Shown piece after piece: positions 15,841 through 25,129 of a stretch of 64,000 nucleotides of DNA. Each line of letters opens with the position of its first letter. The stretch's first letter is position 1. The translations under genes and the position numbers were made by a program. Source of the stretch: a virus. The notes beneath the pieces are model-generated. The model ran no database searches and was not told the DNA's origin. It saw only the letters and a program-made list of their open reading frames with translations. The stretch lies in the IMG/VR virus record IMGVR_UViG_3300008448_000017, positions 38,277 to 102,276 of that record; one strand, given 5' to 3'.

Positions 15841-16488
15841 TTAATTGCTATATATTTCATCTACTATGTCTATTACCGATCTAGCATATCCTATTCGTAT
15901 GTTTTGGGTAGCTTTATATGCTTGTGGATTTGCTTTTCTATTTAAATATGTACCCGGGACTTCAAATTTTTCTAGGACATATATTGTGCTTTCTTCAATA
16001 GATTTACTGGTTGATAGTTTTTTTAGTACAGAGGGATAGGAGGATTTTAATTCATTCCCTAAGAACTGGAGTTGAAAGTTTAGATTAAATAGTATATTTG
16101 GGTTTTTATTTGCAGCATTTTCTAGTTTCCTTCTCCTAGATGATGTCCATTGAACTATACCTATTCCTCCACTTCCTCCTATATTTGGATTACTTTCAGC
16201 CGCTTTAGGATTAGCTTGAGATTCCCCTAATATATTCCCTAAAAATCCTATAGTTCCTTCTCTAGTTATCCCTAATGATTTAAAATAGTATGCTATTTTT
16301 CTAATAGTATCTTTTTTAGAACTAAGAGTTATTTTTTCTGCTACAAACGATCTAACCTCTCCAATCAATCCCGAAACACTATTTAATGGTGGGTTGTTGG
16401 TTGATTCAAGTGAAGAACCTAGGGATCTTGTTCCTTCATCTATTAACTTGTCTACTATAGCTTTTATTTCTTGATACGATAATGGCAT
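15841..16488 (-). CDS. Tail lysozyme (Phage_lysozyme2-like) baseplate protein
   Basis: Predicted to cut peptidoglycan during DNA entry. The frame is open from 16536, but the start at 16488 (MPLSYQEIKAIVDK) abuts the stop of the upstream gene. The N-terminal 65 residues are a linker or attachment part. From about 75 the sequence follows the phage tail-lysozyme domain: FLGNILGESQANPKA with the likely catalytic Glu, then GGIGIVQWTSSRR and a long helical C-terminus ending near the YARSVIDIVDEIY helix. Location directly after the large baseplate protein supports a spike or hub-associated enzyme, not an endolysin. Confidence 0.78.
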   Translation of the reverse strand: MPLSYQEIKAIVDKLIDEGTRSLGSSLESTNNPPLNSVSGLIGEVRSFVAEKITLSSKKDTIRKIAYYFKSLGITREGTIGFLGNILGESQANPKAAESNPNIGGSGGIGIVQWTSSRRRKLENAANKNPNILFNLNFQLQFLGNELKSSYPSVLKKLSTSKSIEESTIYVLEKFEVPGTYLNRKANPQAYKATQNIRIGYARSVIDIVDEIYSN

Positions 16489-16490
16489 AA

Positions 16491-19055
16491 CTATTCGGAT
16501 TTGGATATGGTTACTGTCTCTATTGTAGTTTCCCAATCACTGTCTGAGAGTTTATGGTTTACTCCTTTGATAATAAATCGTAGGTTCTTTGGATAATTTC
16601 TTGGGAGAAATCTAGTGTTTACATTTACTTCATTATATATCTTAATTCCTGAAATCCCATCCATAGTTACACTAAGGTTAATTGGTATGAATCCGGATGT
16701 TGGGGATGCATAGGAACCACTTGTTTCTTCTTGGATTTTGGATTGACAATATTTGTAAAATTCTGTTACTAGTGTGATGTTTTTGTCAATAATTTCATCG
16801 TTTATAGCAGCAACATCATCGCTAAAGTAGTCGTTTGCAACATCTTTTAAAGTATACCCAAAAGGGGATAAAACTTTTGTCCAAAATTCCTTAACATATA
16901 GTTCATTCGGTTCATCAACTGAGCCGGATATGGAAGTGGTTCTTGCATTTTTAGGTGGGACATATTTTTCTTTCCATGGATCTTGTAAACCTTTATTCCA
17001 TTTGGAAAACATTGTATTTTCTACCCCTTTTGTATAACCTCCAGCAGTGGAACCAATGGTGGCCATGTTGGCAAAATCGTTTGTAATTTCTGTTTTAAGG
17101 TTAAAATTACGAACAAAATTAGATGCGTTTTTCTGGTCTGGGTTGTATCCGTATAGTTCTAGTTCGTATGTGGGGGTGTTTATTGGTTGGTAGCTTCCAT
17201 CTATTATATAAATGGTGTTTGTATCCTCATCTAGTACTGGTTCTAGGTTGTTTACACCACCTAGTGCTTTGTTTAAAGCTATGCAAATTGAATTTAAAAA
17301 ATCAAATAGGTTAACATTTCCTTTTTCATCCATATTCTCGTTCAAACTAGTAAGAATTTGAGCATGGCTAATATAAATATTCATTGTCCATCCATATCCT
17401 TTATCTAAATTTTTCCATGGGATCAATGTAGGGAAATATTCTTTTTCACTAATTTTTTCTCCTCCATTCACTATACAAACTCTAGGATCCAATGATACTT
17501 GATACGGGAAAATATACATTCTAGTTCCCCATTCATCCAAGTCAATATTTACCATAGGAACCTCATTCCCATAATTATCTGAGTTGGCAATTGATGGGAC
17601 AACATATTGTTGGAGGAATTGGAGAAGATGACCGAATCTCATGTAAAAACCTTGATCATTAATTGGACCATTTTCATCATCCGTACCATTATTATAGTTT
17701 AAGTATACTACATCTTTATCACCTTGATCAGTATCAAAAGAATCTAATACAGGAAAAGTACGTAATATAACTTGATAATCACCTGCTGACGTTCTTACTA
17801 TAGTATAAACATTTGTAGTGGATGGAAAAAGTGCTGAGGGGGAACTTACTTCGGTTGGTGCTGGGTCAATATTTTGAGATGTAACCCATTCTATTGATTG
17901 TTCTTTTGTGTTAAATACAGGGGAATTAACTAAAACACCTCTATCAATTTTTATAGCTCCTTCAGGTTTTTTAACAAATACACCTCCAAGTTCGGGTATT
18001 TGATTATTTATTCGGATAAATACATCTCTTCTGTCACGTCTTTGTTTTGCTGTGTATCCATCAGAAGTATTGTTGAATTTATCTACGTATAACTTTTGTA
18101 AAAATAGATATGCAGAAATCCAATTATCAGATGGAGATGGTGGGATTGCACCATCTTCTACTACTGCTGTATCTTCCTTATACAGAGCATATGTTTGAGA
18201 TATAAAATTTGAAACATCTAGAGATGGTGCAATGTTTAGTTTTAAAGATTCTATAACATCTCCTAAACTAATTAATTCCAAAGAAATATCATATGAACCA
18301 TCTTGAGCAAATGACCAACTAAAGTTAACTACTTTGGATAATAGACCATCGTAATTGCCTTTTTTGTTTTTTCTATACCCCTCTATTACTGGAAGGAAAC
18401 CAGAATATGAGCTGTTTTTCCATCTGTCTGAGAAAAATCCATATTCTTGGGCTTCTGTTAGAGTATAGGCCATTTTTTGAAGTTTACCATCTTCCTCTAA
18501 ATATAAGCTATTTCCCCACTCTAGAAATACAGTGTATCCTAGGCGCAAATATAGAAGATCTATAATTTGGAATTGTTCGGGGCTATAACACTTAATATTT
18601 ACCGTTGCTCGTTTTATAGAACCTCGGTTTAAACACTTTACCTCCACACTTGTAATACCAGGCATAGGAGCCAAACCAAACTCACTCGGTTTAGTGGAAG
18701 CATTCACATTGTATGTTCCATTTTGTGCACCCCAAATATTACCGTCTGTGGAAGAACTCATGGTTCCTCTAGGATCTAATGAACCTGATAGAAGTGTTGA
18801 GGTACCGCTGAACAATACATGGTGTTTAGCTAAAGATTCCCATGCAAATCCACCACGTATTTCTTCTTCTTCTAATCTTTCTGGGGTAACTCGAACGCTA
18901 GAGGCTAATTTTACCCATGCTGTTTTGGAGTTTAGATATGATAATTGTTCAAGGGTTCTAGAGGAACCATTTGTTCCCGAACCATGAGCTTCTTGTCTAG
19001 CTTTAATTTGATCTCTTACATATCCTCGGAGTTGTTCTCCTATAATTTTTCCCAT
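16491..19055 (-). CDS. Large baseplate (hub-type) structural protein (854 aa)
   Basis: Structural protein of the tail tip. After an N-terminal helix (QLRGYVRDQIKARQEA), residues about 130-210 read as a beta-rich domain (GITSVEVKCLNRGSIKRATV, then a YLRLGYTVFLEWGNSLY segment) that I associate with the N-terminal part of baseplate hub proteins in related myoviruses. The rest is mostly beta with aromatic-rich turns and a C-terminal strand-rich domain (GISGIKIYNEVNVNTRFLP). No enzyme motif is visible. It lies between a gp53-like protein and the tail lysozyme. The hub identity (T4 gp27 position) is inferred from layout. Confidence 0.7.
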   Translation of the reverse strand: MGKIIGEQLRGYVRDQIKARQEAHGSGTNGSSRTLEQLSYLNSKTAWVKLASSVRVTPERLEEEEIRGGFAWESLAKHHVLFSGTSTLLSGSLDPRGTMSSSTDGNIWGAQNGTYNVNASTKPSEFGLAPMPGITSVEVKCLNRGSIKRATVNIKCYSPEQFQIIDLLYLRLGYTVFLEWGNSLYLEEDGKLQKMAYTLTEAQEYGFFSDRWKNSSYSGFLPVIEGYRKNKKGNYDGLLSKVVNFSWSFAQDGSYDISLELISLGDVIESLKLNIAPSLDVSNFISQTYALYKEDTAVVEDGAIPPSPSDNWISAYLFLQKLYVDKFNNTSDGYTAKQRRDRRDVFIRINNQIPELGGVFVKKPEGAIKIDRGVLVNSPVFNTKEQSIEWVTSQNIDPAPTEVSSPSALFPSTTNVYTIVRTSAGDYQVILRTFPVLDSFDTDQGDKDVVYLNYNNGTDDENGPINDQGFYMRFGHLLQFLQQYVVPSIANSDNYGNEVPMVNIDLDEWGTRMYIFPYQVSLDPRVCIVNGGEKISEKEYFPTLIPWKNLDKGYGWTMNIYISHAQILTSLNENMDEKGNVNLFDFLNSICIALNKALGGVNNLEPVLDEDTNTIYIIDGSYQPINTPTYELELYGYNPDQKNASNFVRNFNLKTEITNDFANMATIGSTAGGYTKGVENTMFSKWNKGLQDPWKEKYVPPKNARTTSISGSVDEPNELYVKEFWTKVLSPFGYTLKDVANDYFSDDVAAINDEIIDKNITLVTEFYKYCQSKIQEETSGSYASPTSGFIPINLSVTMDGISGIKIYNEVNVNTRFLPRNYPKNLRFIIKGVNHKLSDSDWETTIETVTISKSE

Positions 19056-19062
19056 AACATTT

Positions 19063-19377
19063 TTATATTCCTCTATTTAAACTATCATATTGCGATAATA
19101 TGTTAGGTATTCTTTGTGGGGATGGTATTCTAATTTGATCCCCATAATTTGGAATTAATGAATCCGTTGGTTGAGTTGGGTTTGCTCTAGTTATAACCCA
19201 CCATAAAGAAACATCTCCATAATATGTTAAAGCCAAAGTATCATACCTATCACCTCTTGTAGTATACACATAGATATCTGAAAAGTCAAGGATAATTTCA
19301 GGGTATTTTACTGTAGTATATCTTCTTTGAGGGATTTCTACAGTTTGGGTAATTGGTATGTTTGAATAACGGGCCAT
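19063..19377 (-). CDS. Baseplate wedge protein, LysM-type (T4 gp53-like)
   Basis: 104-residue protein with the LysM-like pattern of T4 gp53 and tail protein X: RGDRYDTLALTYYGDVSLWW, then VITRANPTQPTDSLIPNYG, then DQIRIPSPQ. In T4, gp53 bridges neighbouring baseplate wedges to the hub. Here the domain occupies residues about 38-90. The gene sits between two large baseplate proteins, with gaps of only 7 and 1 bases, so the three are one translational block. Confidence 0.8.
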   Translation of the reverse strand: MARYSNIPITQTVEIPQRRYTTVKYPEIILDFSDIYVYTTRGDRYDTLALTYYGDVSLWWVITRANPTQPTDSLIPNYGDQIRIPSPQRIPNILSQYDSLNRGI

Positions 19378-19378
19378 A

Positions 19379-21346
19379 TTATTGGTTTATAAATGTATGT
19401 TGAGTTCCATCCCATAGTATTTCTGGTCTGAAGTTATGGATTGGGGTAAATTTAATACCTGTTACCTTAATATACATTGGCAATTGTCTTCCTGGGGTAA
19501 TTTCCCAAGGTGATTCATCCATTACCTCGTATGTTAAACCATCCATGATACCAACTTGATTTGAAATGTAATTTCCTACAGTTAATTGATGTAAATTTCC
19601 AGCCATATATCCGTATGTAGTATACGTAGGGGCTAATGATGCAGCAAGTAAATTTAATTGTCTATACATTACATCCAAGTTATCAGATGAATCTGCCACT
19701 ATTGTAAAGCCCAAAGATATACTCCTATCGAATGAATTGTATTTGTAGAATTTTTCACCGCGACCCATATATGTTTGGCTTTTCCAATCTGAATTGTATG
19801 AATCTGAAAAATTGTCTATATATGCTCTGAATTTTAATGGTTTAGGGTTATTTGTTGGGTTACCAGGGTTTAAAATTTCAAAACGAAAATCAATTAAATC
19901 GTTTTTTGATTCAATTGAATTGGAAGTACGTTTGTTTGCGGATGAATAATATATATTATCTACTGTAGTTACAGTTTCATAATCTGTAGAGTCTGTTATA
20001 TAATCGTATGATCCAGTATAGTCAATAAATCCTCTTTTTCTTCGGCTAGCTAATCTAAAATCACCTGCTATTCCTCTCCCTCCTTCTCTTGGTGGGTTTT
20101 GTTGAAAAGTATATGTGTTTGTAATAGGGTCTACATATGAACCAGCATTTTTATTTAAATTAGCTAAATATCCTTTATTATTGTCATTAAAAAGGGAGGA
20201 TATTTCAGTATTGTTTAAACCATTAACATCAGCATCAGGGTCAATAGCCAATGAAGATAATGAATTGTATTCTGGGATTATTCCATTATATGTAGAAGTA
20301 GCTCTCCAGGTATTTCCTGTAAGGAAGGTTGAGTCTGAGAGTAATTCCCGTCCAAAAAATCTAAGTTTTTGTTGGATTTGTGATTTATAAGTAGTTTCAG
20401 ATTGTTCTGTTTGGTGTTTTAAACTGTTTCCAATTTGATATCCATTACTTCCACTCAAAGTTAACCCTTTTGTGTCTTTGCTTAAAGTTGAAAATGGGAA
20501 TGTGTAATTATATAAAGATGTAAAAGTACCATCTTCTGTAATTCCTATTTGAGAGTCATCTAATCCTTGTTTTTTACTAGCCCCTAAACCATATGTAATC
20601 TTATCATTATAAATAATACTATCGCTATTTGGTCTGGTTAAACCACCAGTATAAAAATATTTTTTATTGGTGGAAGATAATGGATTGTTTACACCTGTTC
20701 TTTGATCAGCATGTCTAATATGAGTTCTACCAACACCTAAAACAGATCCAGGTCCTCCACCGTAAGTAATAACATCATTACCTTGATTTAGATCATATCC
20801 TTTTACTCCATTAAAATTTTTAAGAGAATATAGAGATAAATTTACTAATTTATTTTTTTCGGAAGGTTGATCAAACGTAACAATATCATTGTATTTGTTT
20901 ATGCTTAACCCAGGCAACAACCCAGTTGGGTCAATACCTTGTTTATTTAAATGTATACCCGCGAATCCAACTCCAGCTTGCGCTAATGTGGATAATGGTG
21001 TATAAACACCTTCATTCAACGCTCCACCGGCATATCCTATACCTTTGGAAGCTTCGGTTTTTGGAGCTGTACGGGATAGGAGGTTTTGTTTGGCTGTGAA
21101 AAGTAAACCACTAGGTGATTTCAAATCAAACATGTATTTGGTTAACCTAACAACATCTTGTGCAGCATCAATTGGAGCATTCAACCCACCACGCAATAAA
21201 AAATCTTTTGATTCTGGTAGTGGGTTATTCAGTATTGGGTCTTGAATATATGGTTGTCCGCTATCCCCACCTCCAGGTCTGTCGTTTCCAAACTTGAGAG
21301 ATTTCAGTGCGGTATCACCGTTCTGTAATTTAATTAAAAGACCCAT
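19379..21346 (-). CDS. Tail/baseplate structural protein (655 aa)
   Basis: Large virion protein of unknown exact role. The N-terminal 320 residues are Gly/Asn/Leu-rich with short repetitive turns. The C-terminal 170 residues are more ordered: 'FRAYIDNFSDSYNSDWKSQT', 'YMGRGEKFYKYNSFDRSISL', then a helix 'DVMYRQLNLLAASLAPTY' and a final strand pair. A segment of the type 'YMGRGE.FY.Y..F.R.IS' recurs in tail proteins of other large myoviruses in my memory. It shares an opening with the neighbouring small gene (MGLL-x-KL). Position between the tape measure and gp53-like genes supports a baseplate or tail-tip protein. Confidence 0.68.
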   Translation of the reverse strand: MGLLIKLQNGDTALKSLKFGNDRPGGGDSGQPYIQDPILNNPLPESKDFLLRGGLNAPIDAAQDVVRLTKYMFDLKSPSGLLFTAKQNLLSRTAPKTEASKGIGYAGGALNEGVYTPLSTLAQAGVGFAGIHLNKQGIDPTGLLPGLSINKYNDIVTFDQPSEKNKLVNLSLYSLKNFNGVKGYDLNQGNDVITYGGGPGSVLGVGRTHIRHADQRTGVNNPLSSTNKKYFYTGGLTRPNSDSIIYNDKITYGLGASKKQGLDDSQIGITEDGTFTSLYNYTFPFSTLSKDTKGLTLSGSNGYQIGNSLKHQTEQSETTYKSQIQQKLRFFGRELLSDSTFLTGNTWRATSTYNGIIPEYNSLSSLAIDPDADVNGLNNTEISSLFNDNNKGYLANLNKNAGSYVDPITNTYTFQQNPPREGGRGIAGDFRLASRRKRGFIDYTGSYDYITDSTDYETVTTVDNIYYSSANKRTSNSIESKNDLIDFRFEILNPGNPTNNPKPLKFRAYIDNFSDSYNSDWKSQTYMGRGEKFYKYNSFDRSISLGFTIVADSSDNLDVMYRQLNLLAASLAPTYTTYGYMAGNLHQLTVGNYISNQVGIMDGLTYEVMDESPWEITPGRQLPMYIKVTGIKFTPIHNFRPEILWDGTQHTFINQ

Positions 21347-21359
21347 ATATAAAACTTAA

Positions 21360-21575
21360 TTATTCAGGTAAGTTATCCAAATATTTTGGTGGAGTCACGC
21401 CATTCAAATCTAATTGTGATGGGGTTGGAAATCCTGTCATGTTTGGGTTACCATTAATTGAATATTGATAGTGTAAAGTTGAACCTTGCACATCAATGTT
21501 TGCTGGTGGTGGAGTTGCCCCATCAAAATCAGTTAACTGTGATCCGTCTGTTGTAAGTTTGTTTAATAGTCCCAT
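21360..21575 (-). CDS. Small structural-region protein (71 aa)
   Basis: Short Pro/Asn/Gly-rich protein of unknown function, opening MGLLNKLTTDGSQLTDFDG. The first ten residues resemble those of the 655-aa tail protein encoded 14 bases downstream (MGLLIKLQNGDTALKSLKFG), so the two may share an attachment or targeting segment. The body has three repeats of a turn-rich pattern ending 'GVTPPKYLDNLPE'. A promoter-like motif lies 14 bases upstream of its start, so it appears to head a transcription unit into the baseplate genes. Confidence 0.65.
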   Translation of the reverse strand: MGLLNKLTTDGSQLTDFDGATPPPANIDVQGSTLHYQYSINGNPNMTGFPTPSQLDLNGVTPPKYLDNLPE

Positions 21576-21589
21576 GGTTGTTTATTTTA

Positions 21590-21600
21590 TTATAAATATT
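21590..21600 (-). promoter_or_regulatory. Promoter-like motif AATATTTATAA
   Basis: Exact AATATTTATAA on the minus strand, 14 bases before the start of the small gene that opens the baseplate block and just upstream of the tape measure stop at 21606. Confidence 0.55.
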
Positions 21601-21605
21601 AAATA

Positions 21606-24026
21606 TTATTGAACTTTTAAAGTTGATATAGAATTTACTTTACCTGTCATTGCAATCAAAGCATCTAATCGAGCATTTGTACCTGCATTTGTATCAACTG
21701 GTGTTTCTTTTTTAGGTGCTGTTTTGTTAGATACGGTAACTGATCCTTTAGGGGAAGAAACCATGTCATCGGCTTTATCAAATAGGTTAGTTCCTGCTAT
21801 TACTGTATCTTTGTCGTTTAATTGGATAGCTCCTTCTGGTCCGAATAGGGTGCGTTTACCGTAGCCACCACCTGAGTCCCCAGGGGACATAATGTCATTG
21901 CCTTTTTTAGATGAAGATGTAGCTAAACTAACCATTCCTGCTATTGTTGTAATCGCTAATGGGATTCCTAGACCAAATGGGATTTTAGCAAATGACTCAA
22001 ATATAGAGAATATAGCAGTCATTATAGCTTGAGCTTTCATAGCAACCAATGCAGCTGTTAAACCTACAATAATGGGTTGACCTTCTTTTAGACCATTTAC
22101 AAACATACCAACCAAGTCTCCGATAAGGCTAAAACCTTCAATTAGTGGTGAAAGGAGGAAATTAATAGCTGGAAGAACATTAGATACTATATCCATTAGT
22201 GGGGATAAGATTGATAGAATAGGGTTTGCTAACTGTACAAATAATTCTTGTAATTTTTCAACTGATTGGTTAAATCGTTCTTGTACAGATTGTTGTTCAT
22301 ATTGGTTAGCTAATCCTTCATCCCCTAAACGTTTTTTAGCTTCTTCCATTCCAACCTCTTTTACAAGGTTGTTAAAGCGTTCTTGTGCTGTTTTTCCTTC
22401 AACCCCAGATAGTTTAGCTAATGCTTCTCTATCCATTAAAGATTGGGCAAGTTCATCTTTTGTCATCCCAGCAGCTTTTGCTATAGCTTCTTGTTGGATA
22501 ACGTTCATTTTAGCAAATTCAGCAGAAGTACCAACTTGTTTTGCTATTTCTTCAGCAGCTTTTGCTGTTTCTCCATTTAAAGCTAAACCTCTTGCTCGCT
22601 CAAAATTTAAATCTCTACCAGTTAGTAACTCAGCGCTTAACTCACCTTCAATGGATGATTCAAATTGTAGTAAACTTTGTGATATTTTTTCGGCTTGCTC
22701 TAAGTTTAAACCAAATTGTCTTGCTCTAACTGCAGCCTCTGCTACCGCTTCCGCACTTCCACCTAAAGTTAACTTTAAAGAAGCAGATGCTTTAGATACA
22801 TCCCTTAACACTTGTTTTTCGTTTATAACAAGTTTGTTGCGAGAAGCATATGCTTTAGCACCACCAAGTATTTCTGCTGTGTTTTGCTCTAGTGTTTTAT
22901 TGTTTATTAGAGATAATTGCTGTATACCATATAATTCCTCATTGGTATATCCTGCTTGTTCTCTGAGTTTGGTGAATGTTTTAAGATCAGCCTCATTCAA
23001 TTTTGCATTTGATCCTAATTGTGCACCAACAAATGTTAAAGTTTCTTGGAGGTTTTTAGTGTTTAAAGCAGCATCCATGGAGGTAGCTGCAATATTGCCT
23101 AGTTCTCGTCTAACGTTTAGGGCCTCGGAGTATGTTAAATTAAAGTCTTTAGCTAACTTTCCTGCTCCATCATCTGTTGCTTTAAGGGCAGCAGTCATTT
23201 GTGTGATAAAGCCAAGAGCAAGGTTAGCTGGGTTTAGAAGGCCTGATTTGATTTGTCCACCTATATTTTTAAAGGCAGCTCCCATTCCACTAACTGCTGT
23301 TCCTCCTTTTCTAATGTTTCCTTCTGCTTCTTTTAATGCTTCATTAGCATCAAACATGTTACCTAAAATAGGTATTTTAGATATTCCTTTTAAAGCTCCC
23401 CCAAGTATCCCTGTTTTTTTCTCAATACCCTCCGTTAATTTAGATTCTTCATTTAACAATTTGTTAGTTTCATGGAGAATAGAATCTTTTTCTTCTAAAA
23501 GACTATTAATGTTATTATATACGGTTTGAGATTGTGCAAGTTTTTTAATTTCCTCCTCAGTTAATGTATCTTTTTTAGATAAATCATCAATTGTTTGAGC
23601 AAGTGATTGTTGGTTAGATTTAAGTTTATCTTTTTCAACTCTATATTGTTCTTGTAAGGATTTTAATTGTTTGGAAGATAAAGAAGATAAACCTTTTTGA
23701 TGTTCTTTTAATTTTTCTGAGATACTAGAAAGGGAATTAATGGAAGATTTAGAGGAGTTTATAGTATTTTTATAACCCTTCACCTCATCTAAAATAGCTT
23801 TCCATGATTTGGTAATATCTCCGATACCTCCATCCATATCATGGAGAATATCATTGGCATTTTCTAATTCATCTTTTAAAACACCAACATTATCTATAAA
23901 GTCTTTAGCTTCTTTTCCACTAAAGGGGTTGGCCAAACCTATTTTTTTATAGGCCCTTTCAATGTCCGAAAGGAGCTCCTTTATTCGTTGGAGTTCTTGT
24001 GAGTTTGGACCTTGTTGTTTTGCCAT
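21606..24026 (-). CDS. Tail tape measure protein
   Basis: 806-residue protein that should set tail length. The first 200 residues are heptad-rich coiled coil (IKELLSDIERAYKKI, LKEHQKGLSSLSSKQLKSLQ). The middle (about 240-560) is Ala/Leu/Lys-rich helix with many short amphipathic stretches. Two hydrophobic blocks follow (about 590-620, ANPILSILSPLMDIVSNVLP, and 645-700, IVGLTAALVAMKAQAIMTAI), as expected for a protein that contacts the host membrane during DNA entry. At roughly 1.5 angstrom per residue the tail would be about 120 nm, close to T4 size. It follows the gp26-like chaperone genes, the normal place. Confidence 0.87.
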   Translation of the reverse strand: MAKQQGPNSQELQRIKELLSDIERAYKKIGLANPFSGKEAKDFIDNVGVLKDELENANDILHDMDGGIGDITKSWKAILDEVKGYKNTINSSKSSINSLSSISEKLKEHQKGLSSLSSKQLKSLQEQYRVEKDKLKSNQQSLAQTIDDLSKKDTLTEEEIKKLAQSQTVYNNINSLLEEKDSILHETNKLLNEESKLTEGIEKKTGILGGALKGISKIPILGNMFDANEALKEAEGNIRKGGTAVSGMGAAFKNIGGQIKSGLLNPANLALGFITQMTAALKATDDGAGKLAKDFNLTYSEALNVRRELGNIAATSMDAALNTKNLQETLTFVGAQLGSNAKLNEADLKTFTKLREQAGYTNEELYGIQQLSLINNKTLEQNTAEILGGAKAYASRNKLVINEKQVLRDVSKASASLKLTLGGSAEAVAEAAVRARQFGLNLEQAEKISQSLLQFESSIEGELSAELLTGRDLNFERARGLALNGETAKAAEEIAKQVGTSAEFAKMNVIQQEAIAKAAGMTKDELAQSLMDREALAKLSGVEGKTAQERFNNLVKEVGMEEAKKRLGDEGLANQYEQQSVQERFNQSVEKLQELFVQLANPILSILSPLMDIVSNVLPAINFLLSPLIEGFSLIGDLVGMFVNGLKEGQPIIVGLTAALVAMKAQAIMTAIFSIFESFAKIPFGLGIPLAITTIAGMVSLATSSSKKGNDIMSPGDSGGGYGKRTLFGPEGAIQLNDKDTVIAGTNLFDKADDMVSSPKGSVTVSNKTAPKKETPVDTNAGTNARLDALIAMTGKVNSISTLKVQ

Positions 24027-24037
24027 TTAATATTTTA

Positions 24038-24048
24038 TTATAAATATT
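24038..24048 (-). promoter_or_regulatory. Promoter-like motif AATATTTATAA
   Basis: Exact match on the minus strand, 11 bases before the tape measure start. Confidence 0.55.
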
Positions 24049-24063
24049 GAAACCTGCAGAGTT

Positions 24064-24408
24064 TTATTTGTACTTTGCAGGTTTCTTATATTGTTCACTA
24101 GCTTGTAGGAATTCTGGGGTGTTTACTTTTCCTGATGGGTCTATTAGGTTCTTTTGTTTACCCCCATTTTGGGAATTGTCTATTTGTTCTTTTTGTTTGG
24201 TATAGTATTCTTGTATCTTATTGAATGTAAATTTACGTAACCAAATAGGCATATTGTATATAGTATTCCAATCATATCCACCTTGTCCATGAAAACATAT
24301 TTCATGTATTTGTGTAAAAAGCGCGGCTCTAGCCTGGGGTGCTATATCAAATGTCAGGCCAAAAAAAGCTAACCCCAATTGGGATATTGACTCCAACCCC
24401 ATCGTCAC
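24064..24408 (-). CDS. Tail assembly chaperone, second frame (114 aa)
   Basis: Overlaps the 3' end of the gp26-like gene by 62 bases in the +1 frame. The annotated start is GTG; an ATG follows two codons later (24402). The sequence runs LGLAFFGLTFDIAPQARAAL, then FTQIHEICFHGQGGYDWNTI, then YNMPIWLRKFTFNKIQEYYT, ending in a Lys/Gln-rich tail. The 'HGQGGY...YNMPIWLRKF' pattern is like C-terminal parts of tail assembly chaperones as I recall them. The overlap contains a run of seven T (24361-24367), so the protein may be made as an extension of the upstream one by frameshifting, as in many long-tailed phages, not only from its own start. Confidence 0.72.
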   Translation of the reverse strand: MTMGLESISQLGLAFFGLTFDIAPQARAALFTQIHEICFHGQGGYDWNTIYNMPIWLRKFTFNKIQEYYTKQKEQIDNSQNGGKQKNLIDPSGKVNTPEFLQASEQYKKPAKYK

Positions 24409-25075
24409 TGGGAAAGAATGTTAGATCCACGTCTGGTTGTAAATTTTTAATATATTCTCTTAATGCACGAGAATCTTTTGCTAACAGATAATTATCTACA
24501 AAATCACGAATATCTTTTTTCTCTCTAGCACCCTCAACTGATGTGATAATGTATTTCAATCGTGTGGTCAAATCTGATGATGCTTCTTTGTTGATTTTCT
24601 TTAAACCTTCAAGTTCACGGTTAATGTCCTGCTCATCTTTATGTGTTAAGAAACGAAACGTTACACGGTTACCAGAATGGGGTAAAACAAACTCAAACTC
24701 GTTTACTTTACGTGATTCAATTTCTGGTTTGAGAGGTAAGTTTTCTAGTTGGGATAAGTCTATTGTGTGAGATTCTCCGTCGTAATCAAATGAGTAATCT
24801 TTTCCATAACCTAAAACACGGGCTGCAACCATAATTGCATTCTTGTCTCCAATTAACAATTCATCATAATTGATTGGGGATACGATCAATGCTTTCATCA
24901 ATTTGTCTAGCACTGTTCCATTTTTAATGTAGGATTGGTTGGTAAGAATATCCTCGTGTTTAGCTGTCATGTAGGACATTTCAACTACTCCTTTTGATAA
25001 TTCGGATCCTTCGGGATAAAGTAAACCTTTAGAAGGCAATTCAACAGTTTCTGTTGGAAGTTTAAATTCACTCAT
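24347..25075 (-). CDS. T4 gp26-like baseplate/tail assembly protein
   Basis: 242-residue protein resembling T4 gp26 and related chaperone-type proteins. Typical stretch: LPSKGLLYPEGSELSKGVVE, MSYMTAKHEDILTNQSYIKN, GTVLDKLMKALIVSPINYDE. A central domain recognises no cofactor; the C-terminal part is helical (RLKYIITSVEGAREKKDIRD) and ends VGVNIPIGVSFFWPDI. In T4 relatives this family assists baseplate hub assembly; by position (after tail tube, before tape measure) it matches the tail assembly chaperone of other phages. Its last codons contain T7 and overlap a second frame, see the neighbouring entry. Confidence 0.8.
   Translation of the reverse strand: MSEFKLPTETVELPSKGLLYPEGSELSKGVVEMSYMTAKHEDILTNQSYIKNGTVLDKLMKALIVSPINYDELLIGDKNAIMVAARVLGYGKDYSFDYDGESHTIDLSQLENLPLKPEIESRKVNEFEFVLPHSGNRVTFRFLTHKDEQDINRELEGLKKINKEASSDLTTRLKYIITSVEGAREKKDIRDFVDNYLLAKDSRALREYIKNLQPDVDLTFFPSDDGVGVNIPIGVSFFWPDI
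24361..24367 (-). other. Candidate slippery run (T7) for +1/-2 frameshift
   Basis: Seven A on the plus strand, T7 in the transcript sense: zero-frame codons AGC TTT TTT TGG. Moving by +1 (or -2) continues into the 114-aa chaperone frame (GCT TTT TTT GGC); moving by -1 meets TGA at once. It lies twelve bases before the zero-frame stop. Confidence 0.45.
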
Positions 25076-25107
25076 AGATTTTATTTTATTATAACTTTAT
25101 TTATCAT

Positions 25108-25121
25108 ATATAAATATATTG
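25108..25121 (-). promoter_or_regulatory. Promoter-like AT-rich element ahead of gp26-like gene
   Basis: Minus-strand AATATATTTATATA, a relaxed version of the recurring AATATTTATAA, 33 bases before the gp26-like start and just downstream of the terminator hairpin of the tail tube gene. Confidence 0.35.
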
Positions 25122-25129
25122 AAAGATAA

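Noticed and set aside
22369-23529. Plus-strand open frame of 386 codons antisense to the tape measure gene
   Set aside because: It mirrors an Ala/Leu/Lys/Glu-rich coding strand, is Ser/Cys/Phe-rich with no recognisable domain, and has no promoter-like motif. The tape measure frame on the other strand is well supported.
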